Positions 35,381-44,213 of a stretch of DNA of 64,000 bases are shown in pieces. The DNA is taken from positions 1,381,083 through 1,445,082 of the forward strand of contig NZ_JANHAW010000001.1 in NCBI RefSeq assembly GCF_024464595.1. Reading direction: 5' to 3'. A program made the position numbers and the translations under genes. Each line of letters opens with the position of its first letter. The first letter of the stretch is position 1. The notes beneath the pieces are model-generated. The model saw only the letters and a program-made list of their open reading frames with translations, was not told the DNA's origin and did not search any database. This DNA is from Halobellus litoreus. GTDB lineage: Archaea; Halobacteriota; Halobacteria; Halobacteriales; Haloferacaceae.

Positions 35381-37255
35381 GTGCCTCTGGAGACGCCGGT
35401 TCGCATCGTTCGGGAACTCACGGAGCGAGGATACAACGCCGAGCAGGCGGCCGTGACGCTCATCGCGAGCGCCGAGCGACCGGGGCAAGCGCTCGAACAG
35501 GTGGTCGAGCACGTCGACGACACCACGCTCCGGATCACCGCCGGAGACGTCCGCGCTGCACTCGACGGGTCGCGTGCGTCGACGAGCGACGGGGACGCAG
35601 TGACGGCCGACGGCGACGCTCCAGATCAGCTCAGCGGCGATACGGAGAACGCGACGAAGAACGAGATCCAGAACTCGACCGGCGGCGACACGCCGAACGC
35701 GACCGGCAGCCTCGAGACCGGGGCGTCTTCCACCGACGCCAGCGAGGGCGCGCCGGACTCCACAGACCCCTCCGCTTCGACTGGAGAATCCGACTCTAAC
35801 CGGGTCACTACGGCAGATAATACGGAAGAAGATTCTGCAAGGGAAGCAGGGGATTCGGCCCCGGAAGCCGAGGGAGACGCTTCGGCAGCGAACGCCACAG
35901 ACGCGGACGACATCCAGCGCTCTCAGGCCGTCGGACGCGGTCGGGGGGACGGCGCGCAGGGTCGATCCGACGCCGAGCGCGACCGGGGAGACGGCGACCG
36001 CCGTCGGTCCGCTGGGGACGCGCCCGCGTCGCGGACGGTCGACCCGTCGCTCCGCTCGCTGGAGGTCGCCGGCGACGTGACCGGGCAGAGCACCGGCACG
36101 GGCGAGTACGGCGACTTCGTGAAGGTGTTCAGAGACCGCTACGAGAAGCTCTCCAAACAGCTTCGGGGCCGCGTGAACCACCGCCCGGCGACCGCCATCC
36201 AGTCGATGAGCGGGGGGAACGACGCGGCGATGATCGGCCTCGTGAACGACATCAGGTCGACGAAGAGCGGCCACTGGCTGGTCGAGTTGGAGGACACGAC
36301 GGGGACGTTCCCCTGTCTGGTGATGAAGGACCGCGGGTTCGCCGAGCTCGTCGACGAGTTGCTGCTCGACGAGTGCATCGCCGTCGAAGGGACGCTCTCG
36401 GACGACGCGGGGATAATGTTCGTCGACTCGATGCACTTCCCGGACGTGCCGCGGACGTACTCGCCGAACACCGCGGACAGACACGTGCAGGCGGCGCTCG
36501 TCTCCGACGTCCACGTCGGCAGCCAGGAGTTCGAGGCCGACGCCTGGACCCGGTTCGCCGACTGGCTCCACACCGAGGAGGCCGAGCGGGTGGAGTACCT
36601 GCTCATCGCGGGCGATATGGTCGAGGGCGTCGGCGTCTACCCCGACCAGGACGAGGAACTCGACATCGTCGACATCTACGAGCAGTACGAGGCGTTCTCC
36701 GAGCACCTCAAGGACGTGCCCGGCGATATGGAGATTCTGATGATCCCGGGCAACCACGACGCGGTCCGCCTCGCGGAGCCGCAACCGGGGTTCGACGAGA
36801 ACCTCAGAGAGATCATGTCGGCGCACGACGCCCGCATCACGGGCAACCCGTCGCTCGTGACGGTCGAGGGCGTGAAGATCCTGATGTACCACGGCGTCTC
36901 CCTCGACGAGGTCATCGCCGAATTGCCCGAGGGGAAGGCCAGTTACGACGACCCGCACAAGGCGATGTACCAGCTCCTGAAGAAGCGCCACGTCGCCCCG
37001 CAGTTCGGCGGGAAGACGCGCCTCGCACCCGAGGAGAAGGACTACCTCGTGATGGAAGAGGTGCCGGACGTGTTCCACACCGGCCACGTCCACAAACTCG
37101 GCTGGGGAAAGTACCACGACGTGCTCGCGGTCAACTCGGGCTGCTGGCAGGCCCAGACCGACTTCCAGAAGTCCGTCAACATCGATCCCGACGTCGGCTA
37201 CGCGCCGATCCTCGACCTCGACACGCTCGATATGACCGTCCGGAAATTCGTGTAA
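35381..37255 (+). CDS. polB: DNA polymerase D small subunit DP1
   Basis: This 624-residue protein is the proofreading subunit of PolD, a calcineurin-like 3'-5' exonuclease that partners DP2 at 1169. Residues 1-65 form the N-terminal helical domain; about 65-215 are acidic, Thr/Ser-rich and disordered, much longer than in non-halophiles. An OB-fold follows, then the phosphoesterase with Asp376 and His378 (SDVHVGSQEF), GDMVEG, GNHDAVR at 457-463, and HTGHVHKLGWG. The GTG start at 35381 is preferred because the long upstream open frame is Arg-rich and antisense to the signal peptidase. Confidence 0.95.
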   Translation: MPLETPVRIVRELTERGYNAEQAAVTLIASAERPGQALEQVVEHVDDTTLRITAGDVRAALDGSRASTSDGDAVTADGDAPDQLSGDTENATKNEIQNSTGGDTPNATGSLETGASSTDASEGAPDSTDPSASTGESDSNRVTTADNTEEDSAREAGDSAPEAEGDASAANATDADDIQRSQAVGRGRGDGAQGRSDAERDRGDGDRRRSAGDAPASRTVDPSLRSLEVAGDVTGQSTGTGEYGDFVKVFRDRYEKLSKQLRGRVNHRPATAIQSMSGGNDAAMIGLVNDIRSTKSGHWLVELEDTTGTFPCLVMKDRGFAELVDELLLDECIAVEGTLSDDAGIMFVDSMHFPDVPRTYSPNTADRHVQAALVSDVHVGSQEFEADAWTRFADWLHTEEAERVEYLLIAGDMVEGVGVYPDQDEELDIVDIYEQYEAFSEHLKDVPGDMEILMIPGNHDAVRLAEPQPGFDENLREIMSAHDARITGNPSLVTVEGVKILMYHGVSLDEVIAELPEGKASYDDPHKAMYQLLKKRHVAPQFGGKTRLAPEEKDYLVMEEVPDVFHTGHVHKLGWGKYHDVLAVNSGCWQAQTDFQKSVNIDPDVGYAPILDLDTLDMTVRKFV

Positions 37256-37344
37256 CGGAGAGATCAGGAGACCGGTGAGCCGCCGCTCCGGAAGCGCCGC
37301 GGCCGGCCGTCAGTCGTTCGCGGAGAGAGCGTCGCGCCGCTCGG

Positions 37345-37806
37345 TCACCGCTCGGGATGGAACCGGTACCGGGTCGTTCCCGCGCCGTCGAAGCGCGGCC
37401 CCGGGCCGACGGCCTCGAACCCGGCGGCCTGCGCGGCCGCCTCCGCGTCGGCGTCCGAAGTCGGAACGACGAACGAGACGTCGAACCCCTCGTTGACGGC
37501 GAACCGAACCGGTTCCGCGAGGAGATGTTCGGCCACCTCGGCGTCGCCCGCCAGTTGTGTCACGTGAACCGTTCCCTCCCGCACGTCGAACGCGACGAAG
37601 CCGAGTACGGACTCGTCGGCCGCGCCGGCGGCGTCGTCCGCCTCGGGTTCGACGTCCGCGTTCGGTCCCGGGTCCGACGGCGGTTCGACCGCGATCCGCA
37701 CCGTCCGGTCGTGCACGACGTTCCGCAGCGCGTCCGCGGGGAGGTCGACGATCGCTCCGATCGTCTCGGCGTCCGCCTCAACGGCGTCGCGGACGTCTAC
37801 GTCCAT
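37345..37806 (-). CDS. GNAT-like N-acetyltransferase
   Basis: This 153-residue protein looks like a short GNAT fold: VRDAVEADAETIGAIVDLP at the start, VLGFVAFDVREGTVHVTQLAGD as the central strands, and EAAAQAAGFEAVGPGPRFDGAGTTRYRF as the acetyl-CoA-site and final strands. About 20 acidic residues are inserted near position 55. The substrate is unknown and the similarity is moderate, so the assignment is tentative. It is divergent from the aspartate kinase gene. Confidence 0.65.
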   Translation of the reverse strand: MDVDVRDAVEADAETIGAIVDLPADALRNVVHDRTVRIAVEPPSDPGPNADVEPEADDAAGAADESVLGFVAFDVREGTVHVTQLAGDAEVAEHLLAEPVRFAVNEGFDVSFVVPTSDADAEAAAQAAGFEAVGPGPRFDGAGTTRYRFHPER

Positions 37807-37963
37807 ACGACCACGTTCGGGCGCGGGGAGGTTAAACTGACGCCGGACCTCCCTCGGCGGTCGCGATCCGGACGAAACCCGGGGCAAGTGCAGCCAGTGC
37901 GGTGATTCGGCAACGGTTGGGCCGGGAGACAAGATTTTACACTCCCCCCGGCAATCATCGGCT

Positions 37964-38026
37964 ATGTCAGAGCACCACTCGCAGTTCTGTCTCGTTTGTC
38001 GACAGGAGGGTCGATCGTGCGCGTAG
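37964..38026 (+). CDS. Short ORF upstream of aspartate kinase
   Basis: A 20-residue open frame (ATG to TAG) ends inside the aspartate kinase start region, overlapping its first 10 nt. It includes a CxxC motif (FCLVCRQ). GATTTTAC, about 25-30 bp before its ATG, would make the transcript leaderless and begin with this ORF, so ribosomes would have to translate it before reaching the kinase. A strong GGAGG for the kinase lies within it. It may be a coupling or attenuating leader peptide; this is inference. Confidence 0.45.
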   Translation: MSEHHSQFCLVCRQEGRSCA

Positions 38027-39195
38027 TCGCGAAGTTCGGCGGAACGTCGCTTGGCAGCGGCGATCGGATCAACCGCGCCGCCGACTCCATCGCCGCGGCC
38101 GTCGAGGAGGGCCACGAGATCGCCGTCGTCGCGAGCGCGATGGGGAACACGACCGACGAACTCCTCGAAGAGATCGAGTTCGAGGCCGAGGACCGCGACC
38201 GCGCGGAGATCGTCTCGATGGGCGAACGGACGAGCGTCCGGATGCTCAAGGCCGCACTCGCCGCGCGCGGCGTGAACGCGATGTTCGTCGAACCGGGCGG
38301 GGATGACTGGCCGGTCATCGCGAACGACCTCGGCGAGGTCGACGTCGAGGAGACGAAACGCCGCGCGGCGGCCCTGGCCGCCGATCTCGACGGCGTCGTT
38401 CCGGTGATCACCGGGTTCCTCGCGCAGAACCACGACGGGGAGATCACGACCCTCGGCCGCGGCGGATCGGACACGACGGCCGTGATGCTCGGCCGGTATA
38501 TGAACGCCGACGAGGTCGTCATCGTCACCGACGTCGAAGGCGTGATGACGGGCGATCCGCGCGTCGTCGAGGGCGCGCGCAACGTCGGTCGGATCACCGT
38601 CGACGAACTCCGAAACCTCTCGTTCCGCGGCGCGGAGGTGGTCGCGCCCTCGGCGCTGTCCTACAAGGACGACGACCTCGACGTGCGCGTCGTCCACTAC
38701 CAGCACGGGGACCTGCTAACCGGCGGGACCCTCATCGAGGGCGAGTTCGAGAACCTCATCGATATGCAGGAGGACTCGCTGGCGTGCATCACGGTAGCCG
38801 GGCGATCGATCCGGAACAGCCCCGGCATTCTCGCGGACCTCTCACAGGCGCTGCGCGAGGCGGGCATCAACATCGACGCCGTCGCCTCCGGGATGGACTC
38901 GGTGACGTTCTACGTGAACGAGGACCGCGCCGAGGAGGCCGAGAACCTGCTGCACGAGAAAGTCGTCGACGACCAGACGCTCTCCTCGGTCACCGTCGAC
39001 GACGACGTCGCGGTCATCCGCGTCACCGGCGGCGAACTGCCGAACCGTCCCGGCGTCATCCTCGACATCGTCCAGCCGATCTCGGAAGCCGGAATCAACA
39101 TCCACGACGTCATCACCTCCGCGACCTCCGTGGCCATCTTCGTCGCGTGGGACGACCGCGAGGAGACGCTCAGGATCGTTCAGAACGAGTTCTGA
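38017..39195 (+). CDS. lysC: Aspartate kinase
   Basis: This 392-residue enzyme phosphorylates aspartate, the first step to threonine, methionine and lysine or homoserine. The N-terminal MRVVAKFGGTSLGSGDRI motif binds ATP; TLGRGGSDTTAVMLGRYM and VVIVTDVEGVMTGDPRVV complete the kinase domain. Two ACT domains follow at about 245-320 and 325-390 (AGINIDAVASGMDSVTFYV, AGINIHDVITSATSVAIFV), so allosteric feedback control is expected. The GTG at 38017 has GGAGG 7 bp upstream. A 20-codon ORF overlaps the start. Confidence 0.96.
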   Translation: MRVVAKFGGTSLGSGDRINRAADSIAAAVEEGHEIAVVASAMGNTTDELLEEIEFEAEDRDRAEIVSMGERTSVRMLKAALAARGVNAMFVEPGGDDWPVIANDLGEVDVEETKRRAAALAADLDGVVPVITGFLAQNHDGEITTLGRGGSDTTAVMLGRYMNADEVVIVTDVEGVMTGDPRVVEGARNVGRITVDELRNLSFRGAEVVAPSALSYKDDDLDVRVVHYQHGDLLTGGTLIEGEFENLIDMQEDSLACITVAGRSIRNSPGILADLSQALREAGINIDAVASGMDSVTFYVNEDRAEEAENLLHEKVVDDQTLSSVTVDDDVAVIRVTGGELPNRPGVILDIVQPISEAGINIHDVITSATSVAIFVAWDDREETLRIVQNEF

Positions 39196-39213
39196 GCGGC
39201 CTTTGAGGGGCGC

Positions 39214-39885
39214 TCATCGACCGTCGTAGAGCCGTTTCCCGATGCGGTCGGGCAGCCCGGCGTCCGCGACTGCCTCGACGACCGCGTCGATGTCGTAGGC
39301 GACGCGTCGCTCGTCGACCGTGAGGTCGTCGAGGTCGACCAGCGCGTACGCCGCCCGGGGGTCGCTGTCGCGGGGCTGGCCGACGCTGCCGGGGTTCATC
39401 ACGATTCCCTCGTCGAACACCCGATGCCCCTGGACGTGGGTGTGACCGGTCACGAGAACGTCCTCGTCGCCGAGCATCGACGGCGAGAACTCCTCGGGGT
39501 AGGTGTACCGATCGGGGTCGTCGGGGTGACCGTGGACCAGTTTCACCCGGCCGTCGAGGACGGTCCGGCCGTCCGGGAGATCGGCGAGCCACCCGAGGGC
39601 GTCGTCGTCGAGTTCCTCGCGGGCGTGTTCGACGCCCGCGGCCGCCATCGAGTTGAATCGGAACGCGGTTCCGGAGGTGACCGCGCGGTCGTGATTGCCC
39701 ATCACCGTCGGGATCTCCCGCTCGCGAACGGCGGCGACGCACTCGGCCGGCCAGGGGTTGTAGCCGACGACGTCGCCGGCACAGACCAGCGCGTCCGGGT
39801 CCGATTCGTCGTCGGCGAGATCGTCGAGGACGGCGTCGAGCGCGACCCTGTTCGAGTGGATGTCGGAGAGGACGGCGACCTGCAT
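39214..39885 (-). CDS. Metallophosphoesterase (YfcE/MJ0936-like)
   Basis: This 223-residue protein has the calcineurin-like dinuclear-metal fold: AVLSDIHSNRVAL with Asp8 and His10, CAGDVVGYNPWPAEC, VMGNHDRAV, LVHGHP and VTGHTHVQG. Members hydrolyse phosphodiesters such as cyclic nucleotides or model substrates in vitro, but true substrates are unknown. The ATG at 39885 begins family-like sequence. It converges with aspartate kinase, 18 bp between stops. Confidence 0.92.
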   Translation of the reverse strand: MQVAVLSDIHSNRVALDAVLDDLADDESDPDALVCAGDVVGYNPWPAECVAAVREREIPTVMGNHDRAVTSGTAFRFNSMAAAGVEHAREELDDDALGWLADLPDGRTVLDGRVKLVHGHPDDPDRYTYPEEFSPSMLGDEDVLVTGHTHVQGHRVFDEGIVMNPGSVGQPRDSDPRAAYALVDLDDLTVDERRVAYDIDAVVEAVADAGLPDRIGKRLYDGR

Positions 39886-39948
39886 AGCGGGACGTAGGCG
39901 TCTGGGGGACAAAAGTCACCGTCCCGGCACCGCGCGGCAGGTCCGGGG

Positions 39949-40530
39949 CTACTCCCCGTTGTAGAACCCGACGTCGACGTCGCCGTCGGCGGCGGTGACG
40001 CCCGCGGCGCAGACGGCGTGTTCGTAGTCGAGGTCGTACGCGCGCCGAGCCAGGTCGTCGGGGTCCGTCGACGCGTCGCCCGCGAACTCTATCGGCGTCG
40101 GGGCGTCCTCCTCGTAGGTGGCGACGAGGGTCGGTTCGTCGACGGTCTCGACGAGGAGGGCATCCCGGCGGACGATGCCGACGTACGACTCCGCGCCGAC
40201 GACGCCCGCGACCCGCGGGGTGTCGTAGTCGTCCTTCTCGTAGTCGAGCGCGAGGAGCGCCGAGGCGAGCGCGTCCCGCGCGGGGTAGCCGAGGTCGAGT
40301 TTCTCGGCGATCGGATCGACGTGGGAGCCGTTGCCGACGACGACGCTCTCGCCGCCCTCGCGGACGCAGTTGTAGGAGACGTAGGGGTTGTCGTTCGCGG
40401 GCGCGTCGGGCGTCGGCCCGACGGTCAGCGTCCCGTCGCGGTCGACGATCTGCCGGTTGGGGAACGAGCGGGAGGAGACGCGGTACGCGCCGAAGTCGGG
40501 CGCGACGATGACGAACCGTCCGATGTACAT
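39949..40530 (-). CDS. purO: Archaeal IMP cyclohydrolase PurO
   Basis: This 193-residue protein closes FAICAR to inosine monophosphate, the final step of purine biosynthesis in archaea that lack PurH cyclohydrolase. [26 protein letters not shown] at the start is the clear family signature, and [31 protein letters not shown] follows. The length fits the family. It is a single-gene unit 63 bp downstream of the phosphoesterase start on the same strand. Confidence 0.95.
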   Translation of the reverse strand: MYIGRFVIVAPDFGAYRVSSRSFPNRQIVDRDGTLTVGPTPDAPANDNPYVSYNCVREGGESVVVGNGSHVDPIAEKLDLGYPARDALASALLALDYEKDDYDTPRVAGVVGAESYVGIVRRDALLVETVDEPTLVATYEEDAPTPIEFAGDASTDPDDLARRAYDLDYEHAVCAAGVTAADGDVDVGFYNGE

Positions 40531-40756
40531 ACGCGAACGTGGCCAAGAGCGGAATAAATAGATAGTGGATTGTGCACGAACGGCCGGGTCGTCCGGCGTT
40601 CCCCCCTTCGATACCGCGGTCAGTCGTCGCCCGCGTGTCCGCCGATCGTCTCCCCTCGGCGTCGTCTTCACCGGCGTATCTGCATCGGTCCCGCCGAAGC
40701 CGTCCTCGTCGGCGTCGACAGCGAGCGCGTGGAAACGTTCTTTTTCCTACATTACG

Positions 40757-41776
40757 ATGGATGGGATCGAGATGGTCCCCTCGAGAGACGCCACCGACTC
40801 ATCCGCTGCGGACGCACGGACGGCAGCTGCCACCGACTCCGACGGACGACCGTCGGCGACGGTCGCCGATCGGGACGGCGACGTGGACGCGCCGCGGTTG
40901 CGTCAGTTTCTCGGGACGCTCGTCCTGCTCGCGCTCGGGTTCGTCGCCGCCGTTCGGCTGGCGAACGTCCGGATGGTGGCGCTGGCACCGCTGTATATGT
41001 TCACGCCCTCGGTGGCCGCCGCAGTGACAGTGTTCACGACGGGGGTGTCGAGACGGGAAGTCGGGGTTCGGATCGGTCGGCTCCGCTGGCACGTCGCCGC
41101 CGTCGTCACCGTCCTCGCACTCGTCGCCGTCGCGCTCGGGATCGCGCTCGCAGTGCCCGGAATCTCCTTCGACGGCAGCGCCGATCCCACGCCGGGGCTC
41201 CCCCTCCCGTCGGGCGCGCTCGGCGTACTCGCGCTCCTGGCCCTGACGGTCGGCGCCGGCGTGACGGTCAACGCCGTCTTCGCGCTCGGCGAGGAACTCG
41301 GCTGGCGGGGCTACCTCCTGTGGGAACTCGCGCCGCTCGGGTTCTGGCGGGCGAGCGGGCTGATCGGCGTCCTGTGGGGACTCTGGCACGCGCCGGTGAT
41401 CCTCGACGGCTACAACTACCCGTCGTTTCCGCTCGTCGGCGTCGCCGCGATGACGGCCGCGACGGTCGCGTTCTCGCCGCTGTACACGTACTTCGTCCTC
41501 CGTGCCCGCTCGGTCCTCGCCGCGGGGCTGTTCCACGGGGTGTTCAACGCCGCCGGCGGAACGATCTTGGTCTACACGGCGACGAGCGATCCGATCCTCG
41601 GCGAACTCGTCGCGAATTCCGTGGGACTGGCTGGAGTTGTCGCCTTCGCCCTCGCGACCGGACTGGTCGTCGTCGTCGGGGCACCGTCGCTGGGTCGCGA
41701 TGCACTGACCGGAGGCCCTCCGAATCCAGCGGGAGGCGGGACGAGTAAGGAAAGCGTAGTCGACGAGAGGGGGTGA
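40757..41776 (+). CDS. CPBP intramembrane metalloprotease
   Basis: This 339-residue membrane protein has about eight hydrophobic segments and a complete CPBP active site: GEELGWRGYLLWEL with Glu179, Glu180 and Arg184, LWHAPVILDGYNYP with His211, and LFHGVFNAAGG with His260 and Asn264. It resembles Rce1-type proteases that cut membrane-embedded substrates; the substrate is unknown. The start could be ATG 40757 or 40772. A 45-residue acidic head precedes the first helix. Compare the variant at 22993, which has His in place of the Arg. Confidence 0.88.
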   Translation: MDGIEMVPSRDATDSSAADARTAAATDSDGRPSATVADRDGDVDAPRLRQFLGTLVLLALGFVAAVRLANVRMVALAPLYMFTPSVAAAVTVFTTGVSRREVGVRIGRLRWHVAAVVTVLALVAVALGIALAVPGISFDGSADPTPGLPLPSGALGVLALLALTVGAGVTVNAVFALGEELGWRGYLLWELAPLGFWRASGLIGVLWGLWHAPVILDGYNYPSFPLVGVAAMTAATVAFSPLYTYFVLRARSVLAAGLFHGVFNAAGGTILVYTATSDPILGELVANSVGLAGVVAFALATGLVVVVGAPSLGRDALTGGPPNPAGGGTSKESVVDERG

Positions 41777-41935
41777 ATGAGGAGAGCGTACTCGACGAGT
41801 GTCGGGCGCAGCGATCAGCACGAGTCCGGCCCCGATCGACGACCACCGAGATCCGGAAAGGAGGGACTTCGCAACACTCATATGGAGCCACGGGCTACGA
41901 GGGGATACGCAGTCGACGAACGGCGTCGACGATGC

Positions 41936-42008
41936 AGTCCCATAGGGTAGTGGCCAATCCTGAAGCCTTCTGGGGGCTTCGACCCAGGTTCGAATCCTGG
42001 TGGGACTA
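41936..42008 (+). tRNA. tRNA-Gln (CUG)
   Basis: The 73-nt sequence folds as a full cloverleaf. The acceptor stem AGTCCCA pairs with TGGGACT, followed by discriminator A. The anticodon stem AAGCC/GGCTT closes the loop TTCTGGG, giving anticodon CUG for glutamine. The T arm is CCAGG-TTCGAAT-CCTGG. No CCA is encoded and no intron is present. Confidence 0.95.
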
Positions 42009-42194
42009 CTTCTCCGATACGTCGAGTCACTGGGTACCACTGCGTGTACACCGAGAGCGGTGCGTTTCGAGAAGCAGAATCGTACGCGGGACAGTGGCTC
42101 TACAGACACTGAACCGTCGCGGGAGGGCCGTTCTGTCGGCGGGGAGACCGCGCTCTCGTAACCAGTGATCCGGCCGCTTCACCACGGGGACCAC

Positions 42195-42332
42195 TCAAAC
42201 GAGTGCGTACAGAATTCCGGCGAACAGGATCCCCCCGAGGAGGTACCCGAGAATCACGAGCGTGTTCCGCCGCGGTGCATCGGGGGCGGTTCCCGGGAGG
42301 CGACCCGGCAGCCATCGAACCCGCAGGGGCAT
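42195..42332 (-). CDS. 45-aa single-helix membrane protein
   Basis: A 45-residue frame starts at an ATG that shares its A with the stop codon of the preceding gene (TGATG). Residues 1-22 are basic and Pro/Arg-rich; residues 24-45 form one hydrophobic helix (TLVILGYLLGGILFAGILYA). It is the last of five overlapping genes of the signal-peptidase/secreted-protein operon. It may be an accessory subunit of the signal peptidase, or a membrane anchor or chaperone for the exported proteins; this is inference. It is easily missed because of its size. Confidence 0.7.
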   Translation of the reverse strand: MPLRVRWLPGRLPGTAPDAPRRNTLVILGYLLGGILFAGILYALV

Positions 42333-43249
42333 CAGCCGAGGACCGATCCCGACGCCGGTCCGTTCCCGATGGAGGTCACACTCCCGTCCGCGTCACCGTC
42401 CGGTTCATCGGGGCTTTCGCCCGATTCCCCGGCGCCCGTCGTGCTCTCACTCCCGGAATCCGACTCCGACTCGCCGTCGTCGGGATCTGGCTGATCCGAT
42501 CCCGCGGCGGTCTCCGCGTCGGAGTCGGACGACTGCTCGGCGTCGGTGCCGCTCGAATCGGGCGTGCTCTCACCGTCCGATTGGGGCGTCCCCTCACCGT
42601 CCGGTTGGGGCGCGTTCTCCTCGTCTGGCGCCTGAGTTCCGTCGTTGGACGTCCGATCGTCGTCACCGGACGGTCGAGGCTCGTCGGTCTCGGGGCTTCG
42701 ATCGTCATCCGACTCGGGCGAGGTTGCAGACTCGGGACCGAGTGGATCCTCGGGATCCGGTTCGTCCGCCGACTCCTCGTCGGGAGCCGTGTCGTTCACC
42801 GGGGCCGCGGGATCGGCGTCGGGGGCGTCCTCGCCAGCGGGGGTCGGAGCCGAGGCGGTCTCGTTGTCGACGGCCGAGCCGTTCGTATCGGTCGCGCCGT
42901 TTCCGCCGGTCGAGCCGATGCCCGCGGTCGAATCGTTCCCGCTCGCGGTCACGTTTGCCGCGGTGCTCCCGATTCGGCCAGTGGTGTCGTCACCGACCTC
43001 GGAGGAGCCCTCCTCGTCCGAGGAAGTCGCGTTCGCATCGATCGCGAATCCGGACGCCGAGAGGCCGACGGGCTCCGCCGGAGCGTCGTCTATCGTGACC
43101 GCCTCGGGGCTCGGCACGTCGGCACTGAAGCCGACCGAAACCGACTCCTCGTCCGACAGCAGGGCGACGGACAGTCCGCCCGCGAACCCCACGGTCGCCG
43201 AGGCGAACAGGACGAGCAGCGCACAGGCGACCGCGAGCGTCTTACTCAT
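42332..43249 (-). CDS. Secreted acidic low-complexity protein
   Basis: This 305-residue protein has a Sec-type signal peptide (MSKTLAVACALLVLFASATVG). Residues 28-75 look folded (VSVGFSADVPSPEAVTIDDAP). The remaining 230 residues are Asp/Glu/Ser/Thr/Pro/Gly-rich without hydrophobic core, with several Asn-x-Ser/Thr sites for N-glycosylation near 85-130. The start overlaps the signal peptidase by 8 nt. It may be a flexible spacer or matrix component of the cell surface. No family is recognised. Confidence 0.75.
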   Translation of the reverse strand: MSKTLAVACALLVLFASATVGFAGGLSVALLSDEESVSVGFSADVPSPEAVTIDDAPAEPVGLSASGFAIDANATSSDEEGSSEVGDDTTGRIGSTAANVTASGNDSTAGIGSTGGNGATDTNGSAVDNETASAPTPAGEDAPDADPAAPVNDTAPDEESADEPDPEDPLGPESATSPESDDDRSPETDEPRPSGDDDRTSNDGTQAPDEENAPQPDGEGTPQSDGESTPDSSGTDAEQSSDSDAETAAGSDQPDPDDGESESDSGSESTTGAGESGESPDEPDGDADGSVTSIGNGPASGSVLG

Positions 43250-44213
43250 CGCCCACCTCCACGTCCCCGCTCCCGTCAGTGAGAGCCGGGGTCGAGGGGC
43301 GCCGAGCGGCCGCTCGTGCGGCCCGCCAGGCAGCTAGCGTCACCGACCCGGCGAACAGCAGGCCGAGCAGCCCGCCGGTGAGCGCACCGACGGAGACGGG
43401 GTTCGGGGCCGCGGTGGCGGCGAACTCGCGGTACACGTTCCACCCCGCGTAGGCGAACAGCGTCGTCATCGCCAGGAGCGTGAGCTTCAGGTCGACGGCG
43501 GCGACCGCGACGGTTCCCGCCGACCGCTGCGCGGTGGCCCCGTCGGCGTTTCCGTCGACGGATCCGACGTCCGAAGCGGGCCCGCTGGCGTCGGACGCGG
43601 ACGTCTCGACGTCCATCCCGGCCGCGTTGTTGCCCGTCTCGGGCGCATCGGCGTCCGCGGCCGGCCGGCCGCGGTCCGATTCAGGATCGGCCGTCGCCGC
43701 CGCGGCCGCCTCGGCTCCGGGCTCTCGGCGGGCCCACGCGCGGAGTTCGCTGAGGCCGAGCAGCACCAGCGGGGTGACGACGAGGGCGACGTATCCGACG
43801 GGCGTGTTCGCCCAGAGGATCACGTGGCCGACGACGGGGATAGTGAGGACGACCCGTCCGATGATCGCCTCGGGGCCGACCAGGCCCGCGTCGACGTTCT
43901 CGTTGGCGTCGCCTTTCGTCTCGTAGCCGCCGTCGCGTTCGCCGACGACGCGGTGAGTCGTCGGCACGGTATCGCCGCCGGTCCGGTAGGTGATGACGTC
44001 ACCGACCCGCACGGGCGCGGCGGCGTCGACGATCACCACGTCCCCGGGCGACAGTTCGGGCTCCATACTGCCGGAGAGGACGACGAACCCCTCGTCGGCC
44101 CCGACGACCTGCGGGACGGCGAAGACGACGAAGGGCGAGACCGCCGCGACGAGAACGAGCGTCGCGAGTAGTGCGGCGGCGCTGGGCATCGTCGGCTTCG
44201 GAATCTGGGTCAT
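43242..44213 (-). CDS. Dedicated signal peptidase I, SipW-like
   Basis: This 323-residue protease is ER-type like Bacillus SipW: Ser49 in LSGSMEPEL, His87 in TTHRVVGE, Asp102 in TKGDANENVD. Helices lie at about 12-33, 130-160, 245-265 and 280-302, giving a larger membrane part than the paralogue at 34394, which ends soon after the catalytic domain. It overlaps the secreted-protein gene upstream by 4 nt (ATGA) and the next gene downstream by 8 nt. In Bacillus SipW matures TasA and TapA; by analogy this enzyme would mature the five neighbouring exported proteins. Confidence 0.9.
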   Translation of the reverse strand: MTQIPKPTMPSAAALLATLVLVAAVSPFVVFAVPQVVGADEGFVVLSGSMEPELSPGDVVIVDAAAPVRVGDVITYRTGGDTVPTTHRVVGERDGGYETKGDANENVDAGLVGPEAIIGRVVLTIPVVGHVILWANTPVGYVALVVTPLVLLGLSELRAWARREPGAEAAAAATADPESDRGRPAADADAPETGNNAAGMDVETSASDASGPASDVGSVDGNADGATAQRSAGTVAVAAVDLKLTLLAMTTLFAYAGWNVYREFAATAAPNPVSVGALTGGLLGLLFAGSVTLAAWRAARAAARRPSTPALTDGSGDVEVGDE

